From Erythrobacter sp. (GTDB lineage Bacteria; Pseudomonadota; Alphaproteobacteria; Sphingomonadales; Sphingomonadaceae): DNA of 41,790 nucleotides. The translations under genes and the position numbers were made by a program. Numbering within the stretch: position 1 is the stretch's first letter; each line of letters begins with the position of its first letter. The notes under the pieces are model-generated. The model made no database searches, was not told where the DNA came from, and was given only the letters and a program-made list of their open reading frames with translations. Location of the stretch: positions 1 through 41,790 of the forward strand of contig PNKW01000021.1 of assembly GCA_013822695.1 (NCBI GenBank), in the 5' to 3' direction. Positions 1 to 7,930 of the stretch are shown here, piece after piece.

Positions 1-429
1 GCCGGGGCCAAGGGCCGGGCTTTCACCTTCGTCTCGGAAGAGGACGCCGAGGCGATCGCGAATGTCGAGAAGCTGACCGGCGCCAAGATCAAGGTGTTCG
101 GCAAGGAAGACGTGCGCATCGACCTCTCCGAAGTGCTCGCCAGAGCCGAAGCGGCCAAGCCTGCCGAAGCCGACGAGCCCGAGGCCCGCGAGGAGCGCAA
201 GCCCCGCCGCGCGCGCGAGGACCGCTCCGAGCGCGAGGAACGCCCCCGCAAGGAGCGTGCCCCGCGCGAGGAAGCCCGCGAGGAGCGTCCGCGCCGCGAA
301 AGGCCCGAGCGCGCCGAACGCGGCGCCGCCGAGCGCCGTCCGCGCCGCCATCACGAAGATGACGCCCCCGTGCCCGCCGGCGAGTGGAACGGCCCGCGTC
401 CGGGCTTCCTCGACATTGGCTTCGGCTGA
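1..429 (+). CDS. DEAD-box RNA helicase, C-terminal part (5' end outside window)
   Basis: The open frame enters at base 1 and stops at TGA 427-429, leaving 142 residues. The first part (AGAKGRAFTFVSEEDAEAI, then NVEKLTGAKI) matches the end of the second RecA-like domain of RhlE-type ATP-dependent RNA helicases. The following ~90 residues are a low-complexity tail of alternating Arg and Glu (EREERPRKERAPREE-like), which in this family usually serves non-specific RNA binding or assembly. It ends in PGFLDIGFG, a short conserved-looking cap. The catalytic motifs lie upstream of the window, so the assignment rests on the C-terminal block and the tail. RhlE-type is the best guess among the DEAD-box subfamilies. 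Confidence 0.8.
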   Translation, partial: AGAKGRAFTFVSEEDAEAIANVEKLTGAKIKVFGKEDVRIDLSEVLARAEAAKPAEADEPEAREERKPRRAREDRSEREERPRKERAPREEAREERPRRERPERAERGAAERRPRRHHEDDAPVPAGEWNGPRPGFLDIGFG

Positions 430-458
430 CCGCGCAAGCGACCCCGGGACTTGCAGGC

Positions 459-466
459 TTAACCAT
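459..466 (+). promoter_or_regulatory. Possible CtrA half-site TTAACCAT
   Basis: The octamer TTAACCAT lies 33 bases upstream of the GTG start at 499. This is the known half-site of the alphaproteobacterial cell-cycle regulator CtrA. A single octamer is weak evidence, and no second TTAA block is seen at the usual spacing. Confidence 0.2.
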
Positions 467-498
467 TTCTTGGGCGATCCCGGCGTAATCCCGCGCCC

Positions 499-1335
499 GT
501 GATCGACGCCATTCTTGAAGCCCTGCGCACCGAATTTGCCAATGTCGCCCCGCTGGCGGTGCTGTTCGGCGTGCTCGCCTATGTCACCAAGCGCGAGGCG
601 CTGGTCGCGGCCATCCGGCGCGCGCGGCCCGAGATCGTCACCAACATCATCCTTCTGCTGGTCAATGCGCTGGTGGTGGTGCCGCTTATCGCGGTGCCGA
701 TCCTCACGGGCCATTCGCTGCTGCCGCGCGCGGACGTGCTGGTGAACTTCTGGGAGGGGCTGCCCGCAGCGGTGTCGATCATCGCGGCGATCGCATTCAT
801 GGAATTCGCCGCCTATTGGCGTCACCGCCTTGAGCATGTTCCGATGCTGTGGCCGGTCCACGCCACGCACCACGCCGACGAGGCGATGAACTGGCTGAGC
901 GTGCGCCGCAAGCACCCGCTGGGCGAGGCGCTGGCGCTGCTGATCGACAACCTCCTCGTGATCCTGCTTGGCCTGCCGTTCTGGGCGATCGGCGTCGGCC
1001 TGCTGCTGCGCAGCTGGTGGGGCTATTTCATCCACGCTGACGTGCCCTGGACGCTCGGCATCTTCGGCAAGGTGTTCATCTCGCCCGCCGCGCACCGGCT
1101 CCACCACATCCGCGATGAAGCGCTGATGGGCAGCAACTATGGGAACATGCTGATGCTGTGGGACAAGCTGTTCGGCACCTATGTCGACCCGGCGCCTTAC
1201 GTGAATTGCGAGACCGGCATCGCCGAGGGCACCCGCGACGCGCTCGGCGAGCTCGCCCGCCCGTTCGAGGCGCGGTATTGGCGCTCGGCCCCTGTTGTCG
1301 AGGCGGTAACCGGCCCGGCACACGAGGCTCCCTGA
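499..1335 (+). CDS. Sterol desaturase / fatty acid hydroxylase family membrane protein
   Basis: A 278-residue membrane protein starting with GTG. It carries the histidine clusters of the di-iron fatty acid hydroxylase superfamily: HRLEH near residue 108, HATHH about ten residues later, and HRLHH around residue 202. Hydrophobic helices precede and separate the clusters (about residues 15-30, 48-70, 90-105 and 150-180). Members hydroxylate or desaturate sterols, carotenoids or lipid acyl chains using oxygen; the substrate here cannot be told from sequence. The gene stands alone between the helicase and a DUF4262 gene that begins 7 bases after its stop, so those two are probably co-transcribed. 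Confidence 0.85.
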   Translation: MIDAILEALRTEFANVAPLAVLFGVLAYVTKREALVAAIRRARPEIVTNIILLLVNALVVVPLIAVPILTGHSLLPRADVLVNFWEGLPAAVSIIAAIAFMEFAAYWRHRLEHVPMLWPVHATHHADEAMNWLSVRRKHPLGEALALLIDNLLVILLGLPFWAIGVGLLLRSWWGYFIHADVPWTLGIFGKVFISPAAHRLHHIRDEALMGSNYGNMLMLWDKLFGTYVDPAPYVNCETGIAEGTRDALGELARPFEARYWRSAPVVEAVTGPAHEAP

Positions 1336-1342
1336 GCGAAAA

Positions 1343-1891
1343 ATGTTTGCCCGGCTGCGACAATGGGCGGACGAGCGGCGGCGCGATGCCCATGACGCTT
1401 CGCTGCTCAAGAAGCTCGACCAATTCGGCTGGACCGCGACCTATGTCTTCGAGAAGCGCGACCCGAACCACAAGGACTTCGCCTACACCCTCGGCTTCAG
1501 CGACTTCGGCGCGCCCGAGCTGATCGTCTTCGAACTCCAGCCCGAGCTGATCAATGCGGTCTTCTGGCAGTATTTCCACTACATGAAGTCAGGTCAGGAA
1601 CTCGCTGATGGCCTGACCTTCCGGCCCTCCGACATGCCGGGTTTCGAGTGCATGCTGCGCAAGGCGGTGCGGCCCGAAACCTGGGACGGCCATGTCTTCG
1701 ATGCGATCCGCTATGACCGCACCAAAGGGCGTTCCGGCAGGCCCGCGGTCATGCAGATCGTCTGGCCGAGCGCTTCGACCGGGCACTACCCGTGGTCGCC
1801 CGGTTGCCCGGCCGATTACGGCGCAAGCCAGCCACAGCTCTATGAGGGCCATCCGCCCGAAGGCGCGCCGGTCTTCGACGCAATCGACTAG
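1343..1891 (+). CDS. DUF4262 domain-containing protein
   Basis: A 182-residue soluble protein. The stretch TYVFEKRDPNHKDFAYTLGFSDFGAPELIVFEL followed by a later YPWSPGC block fits the DUF4262 family, whose biochemical role is not established. No signal peptide or membrane segment is seen. It starts 7 bases after the preceding hydroxylase-like gene on the same strand, which suggests a two-gene unit. Its stop lies 11 bases before the convergent stop of the UvrD-type helicase. Confidence 0.75.
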   Translation: MFARLRQWADERRRDAHDASLLKKLDQFGWTATYVFEKRDPNHKDFAYTLGFSDFGAPELIVFELQPELINAVFWQYFHYMKSGQELADGLTFRPSDMPGFECMLRKAVRPETWDGHVFDAIRYDRTKGRSGRPAVMQIVWPSASTGHYPWSPGCPADYGASQPQLYEGHPPEGAPVFDAID

Positions 1892-1902
1892 CCCACCACC
1901 CC

Positions 1903-4221
1903 TTAGCCTATTGGCGTCACGAAGCTGTCGAGCACCCGCTTCTCCCCTGCCTCCTCGAACAGGATGGTGAGCTTGTTGCCCTCCTGATCAATCACGCAGC
2001 CCGTGCCGAACTTGGCGTGGGTGACCATCGCGCCGATGGCGATGTCAGAGCGGGCAGGGGCGGCGAAGCTGGCGGCCGAGCGGGTGTTCTCGCGCACCCG
2101 TGCGGGGGTCGTGTCATAACCGCTGGCGATGGCGCGCTGCCAGCCGGGGCCGCGCTGCTGGGCGCGGTCAGGGCGGTTTTGCGCGACATGGGCGAAGGGG
2201 TCTTCCTGCTCGCTCCAGTTGGCGCGCCACAGCGATGCGCCGCCGGTGAGCGTGGTCTCGCTGTCGATATGCTCGGGCGGTAATTCATCGATGAAACGCG
2301 AGGGGATGCTGCTCGCCCACTGGCCATAGATCCGGCGATTGGCGGCGTGGAGAATGGTGCAATGCCGCCGCGCGCGGGTGATCGCGACATAGGCGAGGCG
2401 GCGCTCTTCTTCGAGTGAGGCAAGCCCGCCTTCGTCGATCGCGCGCTGCGAGGGGAAGACGCCTTCCTCCCAGCCCGGCAGGAACACGTTGTCGAACTCA
2501 AGCCCCTTGGCGGCGTGGATCGTCATGATCGTCACCGTCTCGCCCTCGTTGGCGCGGTCATTGTCCATCACGAGGCTGACATGCTCGAGGAAATCGCCCA
2601 GCGTGAGATATTCCTCCATCGCGCGGGCGAGTTCCGAAAGGTTCTCGGCGCGCCCCGCGCTTTCGGGGGAGCGGTCGGCGGCGAGCATCGCGTTATAGCC
2701 GCTCTCCTCCATCACCAGCCGCAGCAGATCGGCGGGCGAGAGCGTCTCGGACTGCTCGCGCCAGTGCAGGAACTGGCGCATCAACCCGCCGATGGTGATC
2801 GCAGCGCGCTTGGGCAGTTCGTCGCTATCCGCCAGTTGCAGCGCGGCCGCCGCCAGAGGCAGGCCGGTGCGGCGCGCGTGGGAGTGCATCGCTTCCAGCG
2901 CCTTCGCGCCGAGCCCGCGCTTGGGCTGGTTGTGGATGCGCTCGAACGCCAGGTCATCCTGCGGCTGCGCGATGAGGCGCAGATAGGCCAGTGCATCGCG
3001 GATCTCGGCGCGCTCGTAGAAGCGGAAACCGCCGATGATGCGATAGGCGATGCCGATCTGGATGAAGCGGTCTTCGAACTCGCGGGTCTGGTACTGCGCA
3101 CGCACGAGGATCGCCACCTGGTCGAGCCCCGCGCCCCCATTTTCTTTGGCACGATCGAGCCGCTCGATCGCTTCGCCCACCCGGCGCGCTTCCTCCGGCG
3201 CGTCCCACACGCCGATGACCTTGACCTTCTCGCCGCCGTTCACTTCGGTCCACAGGGTCTTGTCGTGGCGCTGCGAATTCTCGCGGATCAGCCCTGATGC
3301 CGCGCCGAGAATATGCGGCGTGGAGCGGTAATTCTGTTCCAGCCGGATCACTTCGGTGCCGGGGAAATCCTTCTCGAACCTGAGGATGTTGGCGACCTCG
3401 GCTCCGCGCCAGGAATAGATCGACTGGTCATCGTCCCCCACGACGCAGATGTTCTTGTGCCCCTGCGCCAGCAGCCGCAGCCACAGATATTGGACCGCGT
3501 TGGTGTCCTGATATTCGTCCACCATGATGTAGCGGAAGCGGCGCTGGTAATCGGAGAGGATGTCGTGGTGTGACTTCAGGATGGTCAGCATGTGCAGCAT
3601 CAGATCGCCGAAATCGCAGGCGTTCAATTGCTTGAGCCGCTCCTGATAGCGGGTGTAGAGCGCGGTGCCCTTGCCGCCCGCATAGGCCTCGTTCTCCACC
3701 GCATCGAGATCGGCCGGATTGAGGCTGCGGTTCTTCCAGCGGTCGATCAGCCCGGCCAGCTGGCGCGCGGGCCAGCGCTTCTCGTCCAGCTCGGCCTCGG
3801 TGATGAGCTGCTTCAGCAGGCGCAGCTGATCGTCGGTGTCGATGATGGTGTAATTGTGCTGCAGCCCGACGAGTTCGGCATGGCGGCGCAGCATCTTGGC
3901 GCAGATCGAGTGGAAGGTGCCGAGCCACGGGATACCCTCCGCCTGCGGGCCGAGGTGGTGCGCCACCCGCTCGCGCATTTCGCGCGCGGCCTTGTTGGTG
4001 AAGGTAACGCACAGGATCTGCGAAGGATAGGCGCGCCCCGTCGCCACCAGATGCGCAAGCCGGGCGGTGAGCGCGGCGGTCTTCCCAGTGCCGGCGCCCG
4101 CGAGCATCAGCACCGGGCCTTCGGTCGCGAGCACAGCGGCGCGCTGCGGCGGGTTCAGCCGCGCGGCATAGGCGGGCACCGAATCGTGCGGCGGCGCGGG
4201 GGAGGGCAGGGTGTTGCTCAT
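1903..4221 (-). CDS. uvrD: ATP-dependent DNA helicase, UvrD/PcrA family
   Basis: A 772-residue superfamily 1A helicase that unwinds DNA 3'-5' in excision repair and replication restart. From the chosen ATG (complement of 4219-4221) the Q motif LNPPQRAAV lies near residues 22-30 and Walker A AGAGTGKT at 41-48. VTFTNKAAREM follows, then the DEYQDTN Walker B motif, GDDDQSIYSWRGA, the QNYRS motif, and TIHAAKGLEFDNVFLPGWEEG with AYVAITRAR near the C terminus. The end (GAMVTHAKFGTGCVID...LFEEAGEKRVLDSF) resembles the Tudor-like RNA polymerase-binding domain of PcrA/UvrD. The frame stays open 55 codons further upstream, but that extension is Arg-rich and unlike the family. PcrA would be an equally fair name. 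Confidence 0.93.
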   Translation of the reverse strand: MSNTLPSPAPPHDSVPAYAARLNPPQRAAVLATEGPVLMLAGAGTGKTAALTARLAHLVATGRAYPSQILCVTFTNKAAREMRERVAHHLGPQAEGIPWLGTFHSICAKMLRRHAELVGLQHNYTIIDTDDQLRLLKQLITEAELDEKRWPARQLAGLIDRWKNRSLNPADLDAVENEAYAGGKGTALYTRYQERLKQLNACDFGDLMLHMLTILKSHHDILSDYQRRFRYIMVDEYQDTNAVQYLWLRLLAQGHKNICVVGDDDQSIYSWRGAEVANILRFEKDFPGTEVIRLEQNYRSTPHILGAASGLIRENSQRHDKTLWTEVNGGEKVKVIGVWDAPEEARRVGEAIERLDRAKENGGAGLDQVAILVRAQYQTREFEDRFIQIGIAYRIIGGFRFYERAEIRDALAYLRLIAQPQDDLAFERIHNQPKRGLGAKALEAMHSHARRTGLPLAAAALQLADSDELPKRAAITIGGLMRQFLHWREQSETLSPADLLRLVMEESGYNAMLAADRSPESAGRAENLSELARAMEEYLTLGDFLEHVSLVMDNDRANEGETVTIMTIHAAKGLEFDNVFLPGWEEGVFPSQRAIDEGGLASLEEERRLAYVAITRARRHCTILHAANRRIYGQWASSIPSRFIDELPPEHIDSETTLTGGASLWRANWSEQEDPFAHVAQNRPDRAQQRGPGWQRAIASGYDTTPARVRENTRSAASFAAPARSDIAIGAMVTHAKFGTGCVIDQEGNKLTILFEEAGEKRVLDSFVTPIG

Positions 4222-4491
4222 CGTCTCATGCGAACAGGTAGGGAACAATTGCAGGCGGAGCAAGTCGCGCGGCGCCGCTATGCGCAGGCTCTGCGGCAGG
4301 CCGCTCCACGGCTTGCCGCCTTTGCGCCACAGGTTCCGCCCGCCGGAGGTGGCGGCGCGATGCCCGGCGGTGGTGCGGATTGCCAAGTGGCGGGGTGGCG
4401 GGGATAGTCAGGCTGTCCGGCCAAGGGGACTGTCATGGCCGGGCAGCATGTGCGTTCGTCGTGCTTGGGACTGTCATTAACGGAGTTTCCC

Positions 4492-4842
4492 ATGCACAAG
4501 TCTCTGAAGATATTCGGCCTTGCCGGTACGGCCACAGCACTTGCCCTTACCCCTGCGCTGCTCGCCGCGCAGGACACAGCGCCCGAGGCCGCGCCTCCGG
4601 ATGCTGCGCCGACCGAAAATGCCGACCCCCGCCTTGCCGCACTGACCGCCGAGCAACAGGCCGCGTTCAAGGCGTGGCCGAAAGAAACGCAGGACTACTA
4701 CCGGTCGCTCACCGAAGAACGGCAGAGGGTCTTCTGGGCCCTCGCCGACAGCGACAAGGTCGCGCTCAGCCGGATGCCCGAGCAGCAGCGCGAATCGACC
4801 TGGGCGCAGATCGAATCCCGCATCACCCCGCCGCTCGGTTAA
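4492..4842 (+). CDS. Small secreted/periplasmic protein of unknown function
   Basis: A 116-residue protein. The ATG at 4492 follows a good ribosome binding site (CGGAG, 6 bases before). The N terminus is a clear Sec signal peptide (MHKSLKIFGLAGTATALALTP, cleavage likely after LLAAQ). A short Ala/Pro/Glu linker follows, then a small helical domain (LTAEQQAAFKAWPKETQDYYRSL, TEERQRVFWALADSDK). The helical part resembles short sphingomonad exported proteins of unknown function. The gene is divergent from uvrD across 270 bases and convergent with rsmD. No function is assigned. Confidence 0.75.
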   Translation: MHKSLKIFGLAGTATALALTPALLAAQDTAPEAAPPDAAPTENADPRLAALTAEQQAAFKAWPKETQDYYRSLTEERQRVFWALADSDKVALSRMPEQQRESTWAQIESRITPPLG

Positions 4843-4871
4843 GCCGAGGGATCGGGATCGGCCTGCGGGCC

Positions 4872-5426
4872 TTACGCAAGGGAAGCATCCAGCCGCAAGA
4901 GGTGGAGCTTCCCCTTGCCGACCCGGCGCTCGGCGTCGTGGACCAGCCCCTTGATCGCAATATCCTCCTTGAACGCGGTCTCGAGCGCGATCCACGTTTC
5001 CGGGCCGATCCAGCCGAGGCGCAGCAGGCGGTCGAGGGCCACTTCGCCCGCGCCCGAAAGGTAGGGCGGATCGGCGAGGATCAGGTCGAGCGGCTTGGTG
5101 GCCGCACGCAGGGCCATCACCGAGTCTGCCTCCACCCGCGCGCGCGCGCCTGCACCCAGTGCGGCGACATTGGCGCGGATCACATCGACTGCCGCGCGGT
5201 CCTGCTCGATGAACAGGCAGCTCTCCGCCCCGCGCGACAGGGCCTCGAGCCCCAGCGCGCCGGAGCCGGCGAAGAGATCGGCGACTTGCAGCCCCGCAAA
5301 ATCGCCCAAGCGGCTGGTCAGCATGGCAAACAGCGTCTCGCGCGCACGATCCGCGGTCGGCCGGGTGCCCTCGCCCTTGGGCGCGGCGAGCTTGCGCCCG
5401 CGCCATTCGCCCGCGATGATCCGCAT
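4872..5426 (-). CDS. rsmD: 16S rRNA (guanine966-N2)-methyltransferase RsmD
   Basis: A 184-residue SAM-dependent methyltransferase that modifies G966 of 16S rRNA. It begins MRIIAGEWRGRKL, the typical RsmD start. TRPTADRARETLF is the RNA-facing block, DLFAGSGALGLEALSRGA (about 50-67) binds SAM, and DPPY (119-122) is the catalytic motif of N6/N2 methyltransferases. The start overlaps the stop of the upstream pseudouridine synthase gene as TGATG, so translation of the two is probably coupled. Both are rRNA modification enzymes, which fits a shared unit. Confidence 0.95.
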   Translation of the reverse strand: MRIIAGEWRGRKLAAPKGEGTRPTADRARETLFAMLTSRLGDFAGLQVADLFAGSGALGLEALSRGAESCLFIEQDRAAVDVIRANVAALGAGARARVEADSVMALRAATKPLDLILADPPYLSGAGEVALDRLLRLGWIGPETWIALETAFKEDIAIKGLVHDAERRVGKGKLHLLRLDASLA

Positions 5427-6553
5427 CAGCGCGGCCCGCGCGGCGGGGTGTTGCCGCGTGTGGGGGCCGGTCGCTTGCGCGCTCCCGAACCAGCGCCGGG
5501 TCGCGCCTTGCCCGGGGCAACGCGGTCCTTGCGCGGCGCGCCGTCGGGCCCGGCGCTGCCTCTGCGCGAAGCATTAGTGAGGGTAGCAGGCCCCTTGCGT
5601 GCAGGCGTTGCGGCACCCGAAGAGCCCTTGCGCGCCGCACTGGCGGGCGCCCCTGCATCCTTGCGCGGGGCGGGACGGGCGGGCGCAGACTTGCGGGCCG
5701 GGGCGCCCTCGGTCGGCCTCGGGGGCTTGACCGGAGCAGCGATTGCGATTGTCTCCGCCTTCCTGGCTGCACCGCGCGGGATCGGCTCGCCGGTCATTTC
5801 GGACAGGAAATGCGCCACCGCCTTGCCGGTCAGCTCCACAGCCTGACCGCGCGGCAGATCGCCGATGTTGAAGGGGCCATAGCCGGTGCGGATCAGGCGG
5901 TTGACCTGCAATCCGAGATATTCGAGCACGCGCCGCACCTCGCGGTTCTTGCCCTCGGTAATGGTCATCTCGATCCACAGGTTGCGGCCCGAGGAGCGTT
6001 CAAGGTTGGCATCGATCGAGCCATAGCGCATGCCGTCGATGGTGACGCCCTCGATCAGATCTTCGAGCTGCTCCTGACTGACCGCGCCAAAAGCGCGCGC
6101 GCGGTAGGTGCGCGGAACTTTCGTGGCGGGCAGTTCGAGCGTGCGCTTCAGCCCGCCGTCATTGGTCAGCAGCAGCAGGCCCTCGGTATTGAGGTCGAGC
6201 CGCCCGACCGGCATCACCCGTCCGGCGTTTTTGGGCAGAGCGTTGCGCAGCGCGGTGTAGATCGTCGGGCGGCCCGCCGGATCGCGCTCGGCGGTGATCA
6301 GGCCGCTGGGCTTGTGGAAGGCGAACAGCCGGGTCGCCTCGGCTGCGGTGACGGGCTTGCCGTCGACCGTCACGCCCTTGAGGCTGGCGAGGATCGTCGC
6401 CGGGGTATCGAGCACCTTGCCATCGAGCGCGACGCGCCCCTCGGCAATCATCCGCTCGATCTCGCGGCGGCTGGCGACCCCTGCGCGGGCGAGGAGCTTT
6501 GCAATGCGGTCGCCCGCAGGGCGATCTTCTGAGCGGGGAGGCTGGGTTGGCAT
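5426..6553 (-). CDS. rluB: 23S/16S rRNA pseudouridine synthase, RsuA/RluB family
   Basis: A 375-residue enzyme that converts specific rRNA uridines to pseudouridine. An S4 RNA-binding domain covers about residues 16-60 (RIAKLLARAGVASRREIERMI). The catalytic block GRLDLNTEGLLLLTNDG has the active Asp at residue 120. KVPRTYRARAFG and MTITEGKNREVRRVLEYLG are further RsuA/RluB-family blocks. From about residue 250 the protein continues as a ~125-residue disordered tail rich in Ala, Pro, Arg and Lys, with repeated ARKG/PRKD-type motifs, which many homologues lack. RluB is the best subfamily guess (23S U2605 in E. coli). The start lies just downstream of a REP pair. Confidence 0.88.
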   Translation of the reverse strand: MPTQPPRSEDRPAGDRIAKLLARAGVASRREIERMIAEGRVALDGKVLDTPATILASLKGVTVDGKPVTAAEATRLFAFHKPSGLITAERDPAGRPTIYTALRNALPKNAGRVMPVGRLDLNTEGLLLLTNDGGLKRTLELPATKVPRTYRARAFGAVSQEQLEDLIEGVTIDGMRYGSIDANLERSSGRNLWIEMTITEGKNREVRRVLEYLGLQVNRLIRTGYGPFNIGDLPRGQAVELTGKAVAHFLSEMTGEPIPRGAARKAETIAIAAPVKPPRPTEGAPARKSAPARPAPRKDAGAPASAARKGSSGAATPARKGPATLTNASRRGSAGPDGAPRKDRVAPGKARPGAGSGARKRPAPTRGNTPPRGPR

Positions 6554-6567
6554 AGGGGGCCTTTAAG

Positions 6568-6699
6568 TCCCTCCCCGTTGCGTAGCAATGGGGAGGTGGC
6601 ACCGCGCAGCGGTGACGGAGGGGTAGGTTCTGAGGGGACTTACCCCTCCGACCGCGCTAACGCGCGCCCACCTCCCCATCCTTTCAGGACGGGGAGGGA
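6568..6699 (+). repeat. REP pair (two inverted GGGGAGGTGG-type units)
   Basis: Two palindromic units stand head to head. The outer ends are perfect 11-base inverted arms, TCCCTCCCCGT (6568-6578) and ACGGGGAGGGA (6689-6699). Each unit has the form CTCCCC...GGGGAGGTGG...(T)GACGGAGGGG. The pair fills nearly all of the space between the rluB start and the stop codon of the Rieske gene, with the right arm directly abutting that stop. Related copies lie at 10289-10416 and at the right edge of the window. Confidence 0.85.
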
Positions 6700-7860
6700 C
6701 TATTTGGTGCTGTGCAGCGCCTCGCTCACGATCTGGTCAAAGCGCGCGATCCCGCCTTCGAGCGTGCCGAGGGTGATATGCTCGACCGCGCCTGACGCCA
6801 ACCCCTGTTGGCCGAGCTCTGCGGCGCGGAAATCCTCGGAGGCGAAGACCCCGCCATCGAGCAGGTTCCAGCTCTTCTCCCAATGCGCCAGCGCCTTCTC
6901 GCTCGCGGGCGCTTCGGGGATGAGCATGAAGTCCTCGACCAGCGTCAGGTCATGGGCCTGCGGCATCAGCACCATGACGTTGACGTAATCGGGGCTGGGC
7001 ACGATCACGGTCGCCGGGAGCAGCTGGTAGGCGAAGGTCACCACCCGCCTGAGGCTCGCCATGTCGGTGAGGTCGACGCCCGCCATCTCCTCGAGCCGCC
7101 CGACGGCGCTGCGCTGGTGCGGGCCGATCTGGTCGCCGGCGGTGATCCCGTCCTTGAAGAAGGGGCCGATGGTCGCGGCGTGGAGCCGAGTGACGTGGTA
7201 GCTTTCGAGGAAGGCATCCATGATCAGCTTCCAGTTGCCCCTGACCGTGTGCAGCTTTCGCCGGAACAGGTGGGCTTGCCGGAGGCCGAAGGCGTCGAGA
7301 TCGCTGCCCAATTCCTGGGCAGGGCCGAAGTCGGCACCGTCCACCGGCGCGAACCAGATCAGCCCGCCTGCCTCGATATTGAGCAGCTCCACCAGGCCGT
7401 AATCTCCCTTGTCGAGCCCCGGGAAGGTCTCGGGCCGGGGGAGCGCCATCAGCCCCCCGTCGAGCCGGTAGGTCCAGGCATGATAAGGACACACCAGCCG
7501 CCTGGCGCAGACCGCCTCCTGCCCCTCGACCAGCCGGGTGCCGCGGTGGCGGCAGACGTTGAGGAAGACATGCGCCTTGCCGTCATTGTCGCGGGTGATC
7601 AGCAAGGGCCGCCCGGTCGCGTCATGCGGCACCGCCATGCCGGGCTCGGGCAGCAGCGCGGACGGCGCGATGACCTGCGGCAGCCGGTCGAACAGCGCCG
7701 CCTTCTCGCGCGCGAAGTGATCGGGGCAGGTGTAGTTCGACGCCGGCACCCGCTGGATCCCGCCCGCAACCTTGGCACGGCCCTCCCGGATCGCCTCGGC
7801 GAGCGCCAACTGGCCCGGCGTGGGGCGCAAAGTGGGCATATCTGTTGTTGCGGCGTTCAT
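6700..7860 (-). CDS. Rieske-type aromatic ring-hydroxylating dioxygenase, large subunit
   Basis: A 386-residue oxygenase component. The Rieske [2Fe-2S] ligands are C103 and H105 (CRHRG) and C124 and H127 (CPYH). The catalytic domain has the mononuclear iron motif ESYHVTRLH with H222 and H227; the bridging Asp is probably D215 in MDAFLESYH. Family members hydroxylate aromatic rings, carnitine/choline-like amines or other small molecules, using electrons from a separate reductase. No reductase or ferredoxin gene is in the window, and the substrate is unknown. The gene is divergent from the AmpG-like permease gene across 70 bases. Its 3' end runs straight into a REP pair. Confidence 0.9.
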   Translation of the reverse strand: MNAATTDMPTLRPTPGQLALAEAIREGRAKVAGGIQRVPASNYTCPDHFAREKAALFDRLPQVIAPSALLPEPGMAVPHDATGRPLLITRDNDGKAHVFLNVCRHRGTRLVEGQEAVCARRLVCPYHAWTYRLDGGLMALPRPETFPGLDKGDYGLVELLNIEAGGLIWFAPVDGADFGPAQELGSDLDAFGLRQAHLFRRKLHTVRGNWKLIMDAFLESYHVTRLHAATIGPFFKDGITAGDQIGPHQRSAVGRLEEMAGVDLTDMASLRRVVTFAYQLLPATVIVPSPDYVNVMVLMPQAHDLTLVEDFMLIPEAPASEKALAHWEKSWNLLDGGVFASEDFRAAELGQQGLASGAVEHITLGTLEGGIARFDQIVSEALHSTK

Positions 7861-7930
7861 CGCTCTTTTCTCATCCTCTCAACCCTGCCTAATGTGGCCC
7901 AAATCGCACCAGACGAAAAGGACACTGTGC

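Noticed and set aside
4843..4871. Possible terminator (GGCC TGCG GGCC) between the small secreted gene and rsmD
   Set aside because: The arms are only four bases and there is no T-run.
4380..5846. Long plus-strand open frame opposite rsmD and rluB (488 codons)
   Set aside because: The protein is Arg/Ala/Gly-rich with no family motif, and the minus strand holds two clear rRNA modification genes. High GC makes such antisense frames common.
6700..7860. Considered a catabolic gene cluster around the Rieske oxygenase
   Set aside because: No reductase, ferredoxin, ring-cleavage or transporter gene for aromatics is adjacent; the permease next door is AmpG-like.
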